NCBI GenBank assembly: GCA_030248225.1
Contig: JASANE010010035.1
Coordinates: forward strand, 1-64,000
Length of the DNA: 64,000 nucleotides
Direction of reading: 5' to 3'
From: Trileptium ribeirensis
Taxonomy: Eukaryota > Nematoda > Enoplea > Enoplida > Thoracostomopsidae
The notes under the pieces were generated by a model. The model was given only the letters and a program-made list of their open reading frames with translations, searched no databases and was not told the origin of the DNA. A program made the translations under genes and the position numbers. This document shows, one piece after another, positions 47,093 to 57,611 of this stretch (position 1 is the first letter of the stretch; each line of letters begins with the position of its first letter).

Positions 47093-48209
47093 TACCAATC
47101 TCCTTTTTTTCTTCTGACGGTTACAGTACTTTATCGTTCCCCAGTTGAACTGGAGGTTCCTAGAACTGGGGGAATCGGAAACAGTTATTTTTGTTTCCCT
47201 CAACTCCGCACTGGAGCTACAAGTCATGTTCCCATCAAGATTTGGTCATAAATAGTCAAACTATAAGCAATATTATTGAGTTTCATTATAACCGTTCTTT
47301 GTTAGGACATGGGCTCGGCGGAGCAACCGAAATCCTCGGAAGGGAGTGGTCAAATCTCCTCTCCCCTCTGCGGAGAGGTCGGTTGCTATGTTACCGAATG
47401 AATGAAAATTATGTTACTTTAGCGACTTTTGGTTGTTTTCAACATTTTAGTGATTAAAATAACTAAGAGAATGTTGTCTAAAATCTGTTTTCCACTGGAG
47501 TTCGGTGCACTTCTTGTTTTCGGTAATTTAATGAGTAAAATTACACCTTTATACAGTGGTTCTTTGTCCTACTTGTTTTCAATAATTTAGTGAGTGAAAT
47601 AACGAAGACCATTTTAACAGAATAAGCATAGCCAGGGATTACTTTTTCCAATTCTCCCTTAAAGAATTATTCTGTAATGTGTTTTTGGCATTTTCCTATG
47701 AACGAAATACACAGTAGGAGACGATTTCAGAACAGTGTATCATACACTGATGTTACAAAGTCAATAGAGTGCTGACTACGTTTACTTTTTAACAGGCAAG
47801 ATTTTGGTTAAAAATATTCAAAATCAAAAATTTAGTACACTTCTAAAAATTTTAAGGCTCGCTTTTTCCCGAACATGAGCCCCCAACAGAATCACAATGG
47901 TGACACAGCAAATTCAATTATATTGCCTTAAAACTGGTCTGTATACAGCCTTGCGAAAATCGTTCACTGATTCCATAGCCTACTGTTGTAATGAAGACTG
48001 TAATATACAGCCATACAATCTTGGACGGTCATATAACCCATGTTTTACCTATGGCAGTTTTCCAAGCCATAATCGCAGGAGTCCTTGTTAACCACATTAT
48101 CCAAAACCACCTTACACTCTCTATTTTAACCTACGAAACAATTCGTGCAGCACCACCCCCAGATACAACAGTTACACCGTGTCGCCGGATGGTTTTCCAC
48201 AATCTGTAT
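47093..48209. other. Unassigned intron tract
   Basis: A short inverted pair ccagttgaactgg is at about 47,142. The plus ORFs at 47,191-47,457, 47,897-48,091 and 47,991-48,365 match nothing known; the last runs into the MITE. Confidence 0.4.
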
Positions 48210-48546
48210 CTGGCTTGTTCACAGTGGGAGATGGGAGATTCCCCGCCCACTTTACGAATCCCCATGTTCGTCACATGCTCCCCATGTCAACTCAGCCGAA
48301 ATCCCCATGTTCAACTCAATCCAAAAATTTTTATATCTTGTCTATACAATGTTTTTAAGCATTAATTGCCACTATTTATAATGCTGAAAAATGTCGTTTT
48401 GTAGCTTGAAAATACATTGCACTGCAGTAAATCTACATGAAAATATGGAAATATTTAGCATCTTAAACAAAACTTATTTCTATCACTTTGAAATTTCCCC
48501 AGGGTGAACATGCCCCCCCGGAGTTACCCCACCACTGGACAGGCCA
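48210..48546 (+). mobile_element. MITE with G-run terminal repeats, copy 2
   Basis: It begins ctggcttgttcacagtggg and ends ccactggacaggcca, with CTGTAT on both sides (48,204-48,209 and 48,547-48,552). The interior matches copies at 51,576 and 62,027. Confidence 0.75.
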
Positions 48547-48620
48547 CTGTATCAATATGACAAAATGTATAAACGAAGTGCATCAAGGAAGTCATTTCCA
48601 TTAATTTAACTTAGTCTTAC

Positions 48621-48798
48621 AGGTTACTTGCCGAATCATAATGGAACGAGTACGATGACGTAGACCTGCAAAGATTACAATAATTATACCTTGCTAACTT
48701 CATTTCATTCAGTTTTATAACCATATCCTCGATAATCGCAGGCACGTTGGCATGTGGCACCGAATGCGACAAAAACTGATTATTCACGGTCAGATTGC
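48621..48798 (-). CDS. VPS13: VPS13 exon c (AIIEDMVIKLNEMKLAR block)
   Basis: Acceptor atattttaag and donor GTAAGA give a 178-bp exon, phase 1 in and 2 out. It opens NLTVNNQFLSHSVPHANVPA, then IIEDMVIKLNEMKLAR, matching the VPS13 pattern 'L-G-l-v-N-F------P-iiedM-v-L---kl-R', then about 20 less conserved residues (STSSYSFHYDSASNL). A 24-base stretch at 48,666-48,689 has GT and TTTGCAG ends but is in frame and far shorter than normal introns, so I read it as coding. It follows exon b after a 731-bp intron. Confidence 0.9.
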
Positions 48799-49529
48799 CT
48801 TAAAATATAAACCGCGTTGTTCGTATATAAATAAAGTGGATGGTAATTGAAATTAAAGTACAAAGAATAATTTGATAATTTAAGTTAAAATAATTTTGTA
48901 ATATTGTAAAACTTAGTACTGCAGATAAATCGTCGTTACTTAGTATCAATCATTTTTGTGATGATAGAAGACTCCAAATTCGTGTCCGCTAACAAAATTC
49001 AGTGCCCCTGGATCCAAACCAGAAGTGACCACCGGTACACAACCCCCTGACAAAATTAATAGTTAATCTTCAGTTAGTAATGGAGCGTAGCGCCGCTTAT
49101 GCGGAACGGAAATTTCCCACCCCCACGAATACCTTTTCAATAAAGCCGACATTATATCGAGAATATTGGTTTTCACTTACTAAATATGGTTGCGAATATA
49201 AATGAAATAATTTCAAATCGCAAATTTGGAAAATCATTTTCACCTTATCTAACGATTACATGGTATGGTAGCGGTAAGGTAAGAAAGGAACATTTAAAGT
49301 GTAAAACTAAAAAGCCAAAATGTTGCTAACGGTTTCGTAGAGTAAACTCAAATATGCAACCTTATAAAAACTTCTCGTAACACAACATCGCGGTACCAAA
49401 GTGATAAATAAGCATGATGCTGTTTAAGGAAATAGTTCATTTGTAGCGTTTTGTGTCACAATAACCTATATAATAAATGACGTAACATTTTGAAATTGGA
49501 AAATAAACGTATATAGGCATTTAATTAAC
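48799..49529. other. VPS13 intron, 731 bp
   Basis: AT-rich, with no repeats or ORFs of note. Confidence 0.6.
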
Positions 49530-49728
49530 CAAAATTTAGCAAAAACGCGTCAGAGGAAGCGGAATTTCGCGGCACTACAACGACCGGAGCTAAAATGGTG
49601 ACATCAAGGCGTATTTTGACCGCTGCTTTGTAAAGCGTTTGCGCTGTTGATGCTGCATTGCCGGCAGCAGCTGTGCTAGCTTGTGCCGCAGCGTCCTGAG
49701 CTTGCGCTTGGAACGGTTTAATCCATGC
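49530..49728 (-). CDS. VPS13: VPS13 exon b (helix plus RLDVTILAPVVVVPRNS)
   Basis: A 199-bp exon, acceptor cattgttctag, donor GTTAAT, phase 0 in and 1 out. It reads AWIKPFQAQAQDAAAQAS, an Ala-rich helix, then VKIRLDVTILAPVVVVPRNS and SDAFLLNFG. VPS13 proteins have exactly this order: NFQ, an Ala/Lys/Glu-rich helix, then 'R----I-L-aP-I-vP--S-S---l--dLG'. The frame lacks a Met, so it is easily missed. The final G codon is completed by the next exon. It joins TNVL of the exon at 56,881 without phase conflict. Confidence 0.95.
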
Positions 49729-49832
49729 CTAGAACAATGTAAACCGTACTTTGTAGTAGCTTGTCATATCGCCAGCCAAGGTGGTAACTTCTGAGTGTTG
49801 AAATAGCACTTAAGCGAGAGGTAAACATCAAT

Positions 49833-50240
49833 ACTAAGCTTCACTTTACAAAACGAGCCGAATATCAATGATGTTGCTTAAATAGTTAAGTAGATATACC
49901 CACATATATAGCGCATTTTTAAGGAACTCGCAATAAGTATATAGAGGATAAATTCTTTACAAAATGAGAACAATAACACCCATATAGCTCTAGTGACTGC
50001 GGAGTTATTGCCCTTTTCGTGTATTATGTATCAAAAATCCGTTTTGACCCAACCCTACAGCTTAAATAATAACAATAGCAACGCACCATTAGTTGTATAG
50101 AGTATAAATTGCTCTAATCGAGACCTAACGGATGTGGACACATTGCCCGTTTTCTTGTATTTTGCATCTCATGGTCCCATTTAAAAACCTCTTTGACCCA
50201 AATCCTGCATCTTGAGAGAGACATGTAACAATGCATAATA
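49833..50240 (+). repeat. Dispersed repeat shared with 13,898-14,312
   Basis: It starts with cactttacaaaacgagccgaatatc and continues with two units of about 120 bp (ctctagtgactgcgg..., ctctaatcgagacc...) similar to the copy behind the LINE tail. Diverged and non-coding. Confidence 0.5.
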
Positions 50241-50854
50241 TAATGCTTTATATAGTTTGTATATTACACTGTATAAAGTTTTATAAAGACTTATTTGACT
50301 CAGATATCTTAATCGTTTGTCGAGATATAATAAAAACGTGATTTTCCAGGCCAGTTCTGAACCCTAACAAAGTCTTTTCGGCCCGCTTTCGGGAAGGGGT
50401 TGTTGGAATCAATCCGCTCAGCTTAAGTTGAGTTAAGGTGTCATATAAAAGCAAATAACTAACATTTTATAATAACCAAAAAATTTCCACCAATATTCCT
50501 GGTAGTAAGAATTCTTCGCGTCGCTCGTTTCACTCATTACACTCAGAATTAAATTAACATTTAAGTTGCCGTCTTATACTTATTCATGGGCAGAAATAAT
50601 TGAACAAACGCGTGAACACAAGCAAATGTTTTTAAAACATTTGCGTGCATATCCTCGAAAATCCTGCGGCCTATCACCATCACTGGATAGGCCAGCGTAC
50701 CATTTTCGTATACTAGTAAAATAAAAGTAATTTTTCAGAAGAACACACGGTTAGCGGCAACCATCGTCGAACGTTTTGTTCGAGTCATTCTGTCATCAAA
50801 AATAATAATTTCATCAAGAAACCCTTTATTATACAACTGTATTGTTTCTGTAGC
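50241..50854. other. Unassigned intron tract
   Basis: AT-rich, no recognised feature. A ctggataggccagcgtacc word at about 50,684 resembles an isolated end of the G-run MITE. Confidence 0.45.
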
Positions 50855-51445
50855 GGACATGACGTGGCTGCATTGCGCACACCCAAACGCAATGCCCATA
50901 CGACCCGGCTATCGTAACAAGAAGGGCGGACGTAACGGACTCATTTTTCTTGGTCGATCCCAAGAACCTACGGAGCTTAGCAAGACATAGGAGCGCTTCA
51001 CAGGATGTGTTCAGATCCTGCCGAATAGGTTGCGTATGCGGTCTATGTAGTACTACCATTGAGGTCCCCAGATAGCTGACTCCGTCGCCTGCTCACAGGC
51101 CAAAGAGATCATCAATATTCATTATCCCGGTTCTACCTAAAATGTCGACCGAATATTATTTATGGTCAGTAGCCCCCAGTAGGGTCCGATAATCCCTTGA
51201 CGCTTAACGTCGAACCGTTTCTGCTCGGTTGAAATTATACCCTTGGTTGGTAAGTGGTCCCATCGAATCTGCGTCGACGGTGAGGGATTTTTGGAAAGCC
51301 TATACCACACGATTCGTACTTACATATTGTGTAATCAGCGAACCACGCTAAGACTTGCGACCGCTTGGACGTGAAGTCTGAACGCAGATTGTTTACTTAG
51401 GCGATGATTTCAAACCCCTTCGGTACATTATGTTAAATATGGCAT
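50855..51445 (-). repeat. 3' fragment of the 7-kb non-coding family (copy D)
   Basis: On the minus strand it matches the last roughly 600 bases of copies L and R, including gagcgctcctgc-like, tgcgcaacc and GGGCATTGCG words and the end hairpin. Similarity stops near 51,445, so the 5' part is absent. It extends about to CACGTC at the 3' end; the final bases differ. Confidence 0.75.
50870..50895 (-). other. 3'-end hairpin of copy D
   Basis: GCATTGCG and CGCAATGC pair perfectly around a 10-base loop. Relative to copy R a T-A pair became C-G on both arms. Confidence 0.8.
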
Positions 51446-51575
51446 CAACAAACATAAGAACACATATGGGCTTTCAATCATTATTATAGATAAGCTAATC
51501 GAATACGCGTCCGTTTAAAGTATAAGGCAATACAATCATACAATAGGTAACGTGAGCATACATTCGCAAATACTA

Positions 51576-51963
51576 CTGGCCTGTCCACAGTGGGGGGGGA
51601 GTGGGGGGACCCCCCCACTTTCCAAATCAGCCCATGTTCGTGAGATTTTCCCCCATGTCCGTCCCCCCCCACTCGGCCGAAACCCCCCATGTTCAACTAA
51701 TTCCAAAAATTTTTTATGTCTGAAAATTTATGTTTTTTGTTTGCAAATTGTTTTTTAAACATTAATTACCACTATTTATAATGCTAAAATATTGTTTTTT
51801 AGCTTGAAAGTACGTTCACAGTAGTAAAAATGCATGAAAATATGGAAATATTTTGTATTTTTAAGCAAAATTTATCCCCCCACTTTGAAATTTCCCCCGA
51901 GAATGAACATGGGGGCCCCCCGAAGTCCCCCCCCCACTTTTCGGAGGGCTGTGGACAGGCCAG
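51576..51963 (+). mobile_element. MITE with G-run terminal repeats, copy 3
   Basis: CTGGCCTGTCCACAGTGGGG at the left and its inverse (ctgtggacaggccag) at the right. It is the best preserved member with 62,027. Between the ends are ccatgttcgtgagatttt, tatgtctgaaaatttatg and atgaacatgggggcc. Flanking tacta/tactc may be a worn duplication. Confidence 0.85.
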
Positions 51964-52559
51964 TACTCTATACAAGAATAAGAATAGGTACGTAGAATAA
52001 GTTGGATAAAGGGGTGAGGTTAAACCGTGGGTCTTATCCTTCCTAATTAAACGTCCATAGGCGTATGTTAGATCAGCTCGATCAACTTAAATAAACTCTA
52101 TAATGGTCATCACGTAAAGTTACAAGAAGCAATGATGACAACCCATGAACAGATGACTTCTGACGTAAACAAGTATAAATATCGGGCTGATGCAATCTAT
52201 TTCGTCAGCTTGTGTAGGTGTTTCAAGAGTATAGAACTGCTGGACTATCCGTTTCAAGTTTCATCATTCGCGTTTTATTCATAATTCATGGTTAATGACA
52301 TTAAACCTTGTATTTTACTCTAACTCTGAAGTTACAACAGAGTTAATTGGCGATAAAGATGAGATTGTTTCGGTTACCAGCTATTTATAGACTACAGTGT
52401 TTTTCTTAGATGAGTCTTTGCAGACTCTGTTTTTCATCGATTTCTGATCATTAGTTTCGTCATTATTTCAACAACAAATCGCAGCCGAACAACAAAGCGA
52501 ATTCTCCGATTCCTCCAAGTATACGCTAAGCGTGAAGACGTGGCTCAATGCAACATTTC
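51964..52559. other. Unassigned tract before the helicase remnant
   Basis: No feature recognised. It may hold decayed upstream parts of the PIF1-type element. Confidence 0.4.
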
Positions 52560-53080
52560 AAAGCTGAAATCCAATAGCGACTATTGACGCGAAGAATACA
52601 GGTTTTAGCGAAGAATGCAGACGAAGCTGGAGGTCTGGAAAAGAAGATTTTACTGTGCGGGAATGCAAAGGTGATGTTGACGAAAACATTTGTGCAGAAC
52701 TCGGCCTTTCTAATGGATCTTCTGGAGTTGTTCATTCCATTAACAATTCCTCGTGAAGCCACCACAGTTAACAGACTGTGTACTGTGCATATGACCCCAA
52801 CATTAATCACAGCTTTCCAGTGTTCCGACTAGGACAACCTTTCAAACCAACGGTAACGTGTGCTGCCAAGAACAAATTCCATTGCAGCTGTGATGGGCAG
52901 TTACTTTTCACAAGCAGCATGGTGCAACGTCGCCTTCAGCTATTGCATCACTAGGACATCGGGAGTTTACACCTGGACTTACGTGCATTTCCTTTCACAA
53001 GGGCAAAAAGCTATCCCAGATGTTACTGCAACTTTTTCTTTACAACAAGATATGATTCGAAGGCAGTAAAAAGCGCATGT
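52560..53080 (+). pseudogene. PIF1/Helitron-type helicase C-terminal remnant
   Basis: The plus strand in alternating frames gives KILLCGNAKVMLTK, ICAELGLSNGSSGVVHSIN, FPVFRLGQPFKPTVTCAAK, a broken AVTFHKSQG-like stretch, and GHREFTPGLTYVHFLS. These are the ordered late blocks of PIF1-family helicases: VMLT-N, L-NG--G-V, PV, WA-TIHKSQG and YVALSR. At least three frameshifts and stops separate them. ATPase motifs I-III are not seen upstream. Eukaryotic PIF1 relics with many copies usually belong to Helitrons, but no Rep domain is visible. Confidence 0.75.
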
Positions 53081-53474
53081 TGGAACGGCTGTTGGAGGAT
53101 CGCCGAATATTCAAAATGGATGGTTCCGTTAAGAACTTCAGAATTTTCTACTTTTACCCGCCGAAACAGCTGCTCGAAAGCGCGTAAACGAAAAAGATCG
53201 TTGAAGCCAAAAAACCCGAGCAACTAAAAGCACAAGATGGAATACAACTGCGACAGAGGATGAATATGAACGCCAACCGTCAACTTCGCGCGGTTTACTG
53301 AACATCCCGTAAAACGACTCAGCAGAACAGATCCTTTTTAAGACTCTAACCATACAGCAGCGAGTTCAATAGGCCAGAAATTCGGCCTGGCTCCAAAAAG
53401 ACTCTTCATGAGGGCCTTTCGTTGCGACAAACTAATTTCGACAACACATAATCCACGTACTATTTACGTAGGTA
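53081..53474. other. Tract between helicase remnant and hAT copy 3
   Basis: Short ORFs on the minus strand (53,023-53,223; 53,138-53,353) are shadows or relics with no family match. It may be the tail of the helicase element. Confidence 0.4.
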
Positions 53475-55114
53475 CAAGGGAATAACCGGAACCGGAACGA
53501 GCAACCGGAGCCGTCCATTTAAACGGTTCGTTTTATTTTCTTACAGTTCGGTTTTACTCGTTTTTGTTTTCTTACAGTTCGATCAACAAGTCAGTCTCCT
53601 GAGTGTTGGAGACGTAATCCTCGCCGTGGACGAATAATCAAATTGCTACAACATTCCATACATCAAGTCTTCGGCGATGGTATGATTTAAAGGTACGATT
53701 TAAACCGGATACGGAACCGGAACACAGATATATAACAACAAATACACAACCTATATAGTAACACAGATGAAGGAAGACATGCAGGTACAGTGGATTTAAA
53801 ACGTGTTAAAAATAACTTTTACATTAAACTTAATATTGCATTATTGCCTTTCTGGAACTTTAAAGAGACTGAGGAAGCTAAATAATGTTTATCTATCAAT
53901 ATGTCAGTTTTTGGACTTCCAGAGCAAAATGCCTTCCACTATACATCCCTGCGTATATTGCGTCAAAATGAATGTGCTTATAACGCATAAAGCTTAGAAT
54001 AAACACTTTGGTTGCTTCTAGTCGCCTCCCTTTACTACACATACGCTTGTTACATGTTATTCTGTAGGAAACTTGATATTATTGATTTATATGGTTCTAA
54101 GATAAAATAATAGAAGGTATATATATACTATAATTTTCTGATCAGTAGTCACAGACACTGTTTTGGTTAGCGCTAAGATGATAATGATGATAACTTTTGA
54201 ACCACAATGCTATAAATGAGACCAACTGTTGTACTGTTTCTCAGTGCTTAGATCTTAGACCAACTGTTTCTCAGTGCTTAGATCTTGTTTGATTGTGTGT
54301 ATTAAAATGTATATATGTAAAAAAACTGTAACTGTTCTGAATATTTCAATTATCTATGTATTAGTGGTTTGTGTTTTCTCTTGTGTGAAATGTCACCGCG
54401 CTTGTGAAAATCCGGCGATAAAGGGTGAGAGCTACTTTTTATTATTACTGCTCGCACAGTTTCAATGAATACAGTTCATTGCCAAGCACGCAGTTTCTGG
54501 CTGCGTTGCAGATAACGTTAGTTTACTTCAATGTAGACTAATTTACAAAGTTTGCAAGCGCACTGGCTTGTGCTTGACATAATTTATGTTAGCCAAGCTT
54601 ACAGCTAAGTACTTCTACATAATCTATATATACTGTGTTATCGAGTTGGACCGGTTTAAATCTAACATACCCCGCAGACTTCTGCTGTGTAAAATAGCTA
54701 CTACAAGCATCGATCTGACTTTGTTTTGTTAACAAACTCCTGCTGGTTAAGATGAAAAATTCCTACCGAAATTATTTGCCCCAATTACGTTTCACACGAT
54801 AAATTGCTGATTTAATCTTTTGTTTTGTTAACAAACTCCTGCAGGTTAATATAAAAATTCCTGCTGATATTATGTCTTGTACTTACGTTTCACTCTGTAA
54901 ATTGCTGAGATAATCTTTTCTTTTGATTGGTTGTATTGGAACTTGGTCATTGTGTATATATATTACATGTTTGGACCACAGATGAAGCAAAAATGTGTAA
55001 AACTTCTTAAAAAATTTTTTAAAGCAGAATTCCGGTTCCGGTATTTTTTGCCCTTTGCCGGAACCGCAATCGGAACACGATATTCGCCGGAACCGGAATT
55101 CCGGTTAGTCCCTG
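53475..55114 (+). mobile_element. hAT-like element, copy 3
   Basis: It begins aagggaataaccggaaccgg and ends ccggaattccggttagtccctg, like copies 1 and 2, with the same internal order (acacagatgaaggaaga, cagtttcaatgaatacagttc, atgtttggaccacagatgaa). It contains foreign sequence at about 53,522-53,700 and a small insertion near 54,240-54,440. Target duplications are unclear. It sits between the helicase and OTU remnants. Confidence 0.8.
53522..53700 (+). other. Foreign segment inside hAT copy 3, PDZ-like piece
   Basis: Copies 1 and 2 lack this segment. It has two ttttcttacagttcg words that look like splice acceptors, followed at 53,584 by the frame QVSLLSVGDVILAVDE, which resembles the 'L-VGD-IL-V' strand of PDZ domains. 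This is only 16 residues, so a captured exon piece is a suggestion, not a call. Confidence 0.3.
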
Positions 55115-55130
55115 GTACGTAAGACCACTG

Positions 55131-55545
55131 GCAATGCTGCAAGATCAGATGGAAATTGCGTTTACTTGTCAATTTCTCAAGCTCTTATGGGAAGTCAGAA
55201 CTATCATGCGAGTGTTAGAAATGGCATCGTGGGCTTCGTCTTGGGTCAAGGTAATCAACTGCATACCGAAACAAACTTAAAGGAGGTTTGGCAAATCTGA
55301 TGGAAGTCCACAAATAGCCGAAGAATGGCATATCATGAGACTGTTCACTGCTTCCAGGTTCAAATCTAGATGTTTACGCCATACGAATCCGGCGGTCGCT
55401 TAGCTTACCACTGGAGACAATTTTCATCAGAAGATATTCCGGTGACCAACGGCGCTGTTTAAATGTTCCATAATTGCAATGCTGCTTTGACTACTGCAGA
55501 CTATCCTGATCATTTCGTGTTGGTAGAAGAAATCGGACTATCAGT
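55131..55545 (+). pseudogene. OTU cysteine-protease remnant
   Basis: One frame reads ARSDGNCVYLSISQALMGSQ, holding the OTU active-site motif DGNC followed by a L-aLS-like helix. It goes on to HASVRNGIVGFVLGQ, ETNLKEVW, and after a stop FTPYESGGRLAY and FSSEDIPVTNGAV, ending with DYPDHFVLVEE. The last part would hold the catalytic His (D-H-F), but the context is damaged. OTU domains occur in several transposable elements, including some Helitrons, and in host proteases. With a helicase remnant 2 kb away, a single Helitron-type source is plausible. Confidence 0.65.
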
Positions 55546-56880
55546 TTTGCTGCATCTATGCCTTATTGAACAGCAATTAATATTTTTTCGTGTGTTTCGT
55601 TTACAGCAATATATTTTTAAATGAGTTGTTCCACTGTATGTTAATGTTACAGTTTCTCATTTCTCCGAATTCATACACTCGGCATTGTCGCCAAGACTCT
55701 AGTATAAATAATTATTAGTATTAACTGTAGAAAATGATTTATTTTATTATTAAGTACTGTATAAACAGACATATAAATATTCTTATACTGACATATAAAT
55801 TTGTATTATTTTAGTCGTTACTATTTGCTTAAATAATATATAAATAGAAATAATCCATATATGAATAAATTTATAAATTAATAATTATTCGAATATTTAC
55901 TTAATAAATATACTACATAAACTATATTTTAATATTAAATTTATGAATATATCTCCATACAGATATATACATATATACTCACGAATATTATATAATTGGC
56001 ACTACCTTGTTAATTAATATACTGATAACTACAATTTTAATATTAAATCTAAAAGTTTACTAACCATATTAAATAACTATATTAACAAATTTTAATATTA
56101 AATTATATGTATTTATTATAATCATAGACACAGATTTAAAAATATATATGCTTATTTATTGGCGGGAAATTTGGGAACATACTTAGTAAATAGTAAGATC
56201 ATACAATTATAACAATCGGGTAACATGAATACAACGGCAAATCGTACAATAACGACACTGACAGGGTATACTCTTATAATTATAATGAACCTAGTGCAAT
56301 TAGGCATACACTTATAGTAACAATGAATGGTACAATATTGCATGAAATAATTATAACTATGAATGGTACAATTAAAACAACGGCCCATATGATAATACCC
56401 ATGAATCGTAACCACAGAATTGCAATCATACAATGCATAGAGATATAACAAATGAAAGGTACAAATATACATTTAGAAGATAGCACCACATTCATGGTTT
56501 ACAGTTGCTGGGTCACATTCACACGTCGATTTTAGAATTTGTTTCTATGGCAGACATGGATTTGGGGGAGCGATGATGTTGCCCATTGCTCTGTGGTGGG
56601 ACGTATTCTATGTGGTAACGATTCAGATCGACCTGTTACATTTTTTAAGTTTTTAGACAATCGTTTAAAATGAATCTTGAAGATGCTATTACAAACGTTG
56701 TACTTACGTATTCAATGTATTTTAACACAAATGCTGTAAATATTAGGTAGTGTAATCCACTTTGGTTATTATAATAATATTTTTCACTAATGTTATAGTT
56801 AATCACAAAAGGACCAAAAAATGTGGCAGTTTTCTATAGAGACAAAAGAGCTAGTAAAAGTTCATAACTTAAAGGCGTAC
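55546..56880. other. AT-rich VPS13 intron tract
   Basis: 55,700-56,160 is unusually AT-rich with taattaat and ttaatatt words. The 106-codon minus ORF at 56,152-56,472 has repeated ccattcat-gtacaat words and looks non-genic. A gacctgttacattttttaag word (56,629) resembles the 5' end of the 7-kb family. Confidence 0.5.
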
Positions 56881-57201
56881 CAGAACATTTGTCAGCCACA
56901 GATTTAGAAACACGAACCGCAAACGCTGGAACTGGAATCGAACCGCCATATCAACATCCAGTGGTCCCATTGCACTTCGCTCACTTTCGGTCCCTGTAAA
57001 CTAGAGTAAACTCCAACATAAAAACATTTTCACCTTCAACGCTTGGAATTTGCGGATGGCGTGCGTTTGCAGACGGGTCTGTAATACCGATAGACCGCAG
57101 AATGGCTGTCACTTGCATGTGAGGCCTACGAATAGCCACATCTGCGTCCATTCCTGAGACGTTTACTCGTGATAAAGCGACGCCTGATCGGCCTAAAGTT
57201 A
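56881..57201 (-). CDS. VPS13: VPS13 exon a, with a one-base frameshift
   Basis: Acceptor gggtcgattctag, donor GTACGC; phase 1 in and 0 out after allowing for one extra base. The first part reads VNVSGMDADVAIRRPHMQV, ILRSIGITDPSA, PSVEGENVFMLEFTLVYRDR and then hits TGA near 56,982. One base over, it continues SERSAMGPLDVDMAVRFQFQ and LRFVFLNLWLTNVL. Both parts fit VPS13 in order: the v-G---k-----, I-v-D-, GdevF-l-fv-Y strand set, then vdm-v----l-ivfl--f. The extra base is probably in the AAA run at 56,985. The right-hand limit is less sure: the frame stays open to 57,376 with Ser/Lys-rich residues that may be linker or intron. Confidence 0.88.
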
Positions 57202-57611
57202 CTAGAATCGACCCCCAAATGTGCCACAACGCGAGTATCAGCAATAATCTTGTTCTTCCCAATCTCTTGTTCTTGGTATGATTTTTAAGCATTCGAGTTT
57301 TAGAACTAGACATTGCTGTTTTTGATGAGCTGGACAGACGGTAGTCAAGCGAGTCTTGAAGTTCTGCTGCTTGCACGGCTACCGGAGCGGCTGCTTGCCC
57401 CCTTTGTTGTTCGTAGGAGTGAACGACTTTCGCGCTGCTCGTCTTTGATTTCCAGGCGAGCTACCATCCATTGTATTGGTAGCCCCTATAGAGCCAGATC
57501 TTGGCCTTCTGTACCCATGCAAGCTAATCCATAACCTGGTTAGCAAATTTTTAAATGTCAACCAGTGCTTCCTGATGAAGGTTAATGTGAAGCAGTGATA
57601 CATGAACAACT
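57202..57611 (-). other. Open but unassigned stretch beside VPS13 exon a
   Basis: Minus-strand frames are open at 57,202-57,376 (Ser-rich, KTAMSSSKTRML) and 57,379-57,609 (GSSPGNQRRAARKSFTP). Both could be variable linker of VPS13, but no splice junction is convincing and no family motif is seen. It borders the palindrome. Confidence 0.3.

Noticed and set aside
47142..47156. The ccagttgaactgg palindrome as an operator
   Set aside because: It is short, isolated and has no gene beside it; related ccagttcaa words near 61,557 suggest a repeat fragment.
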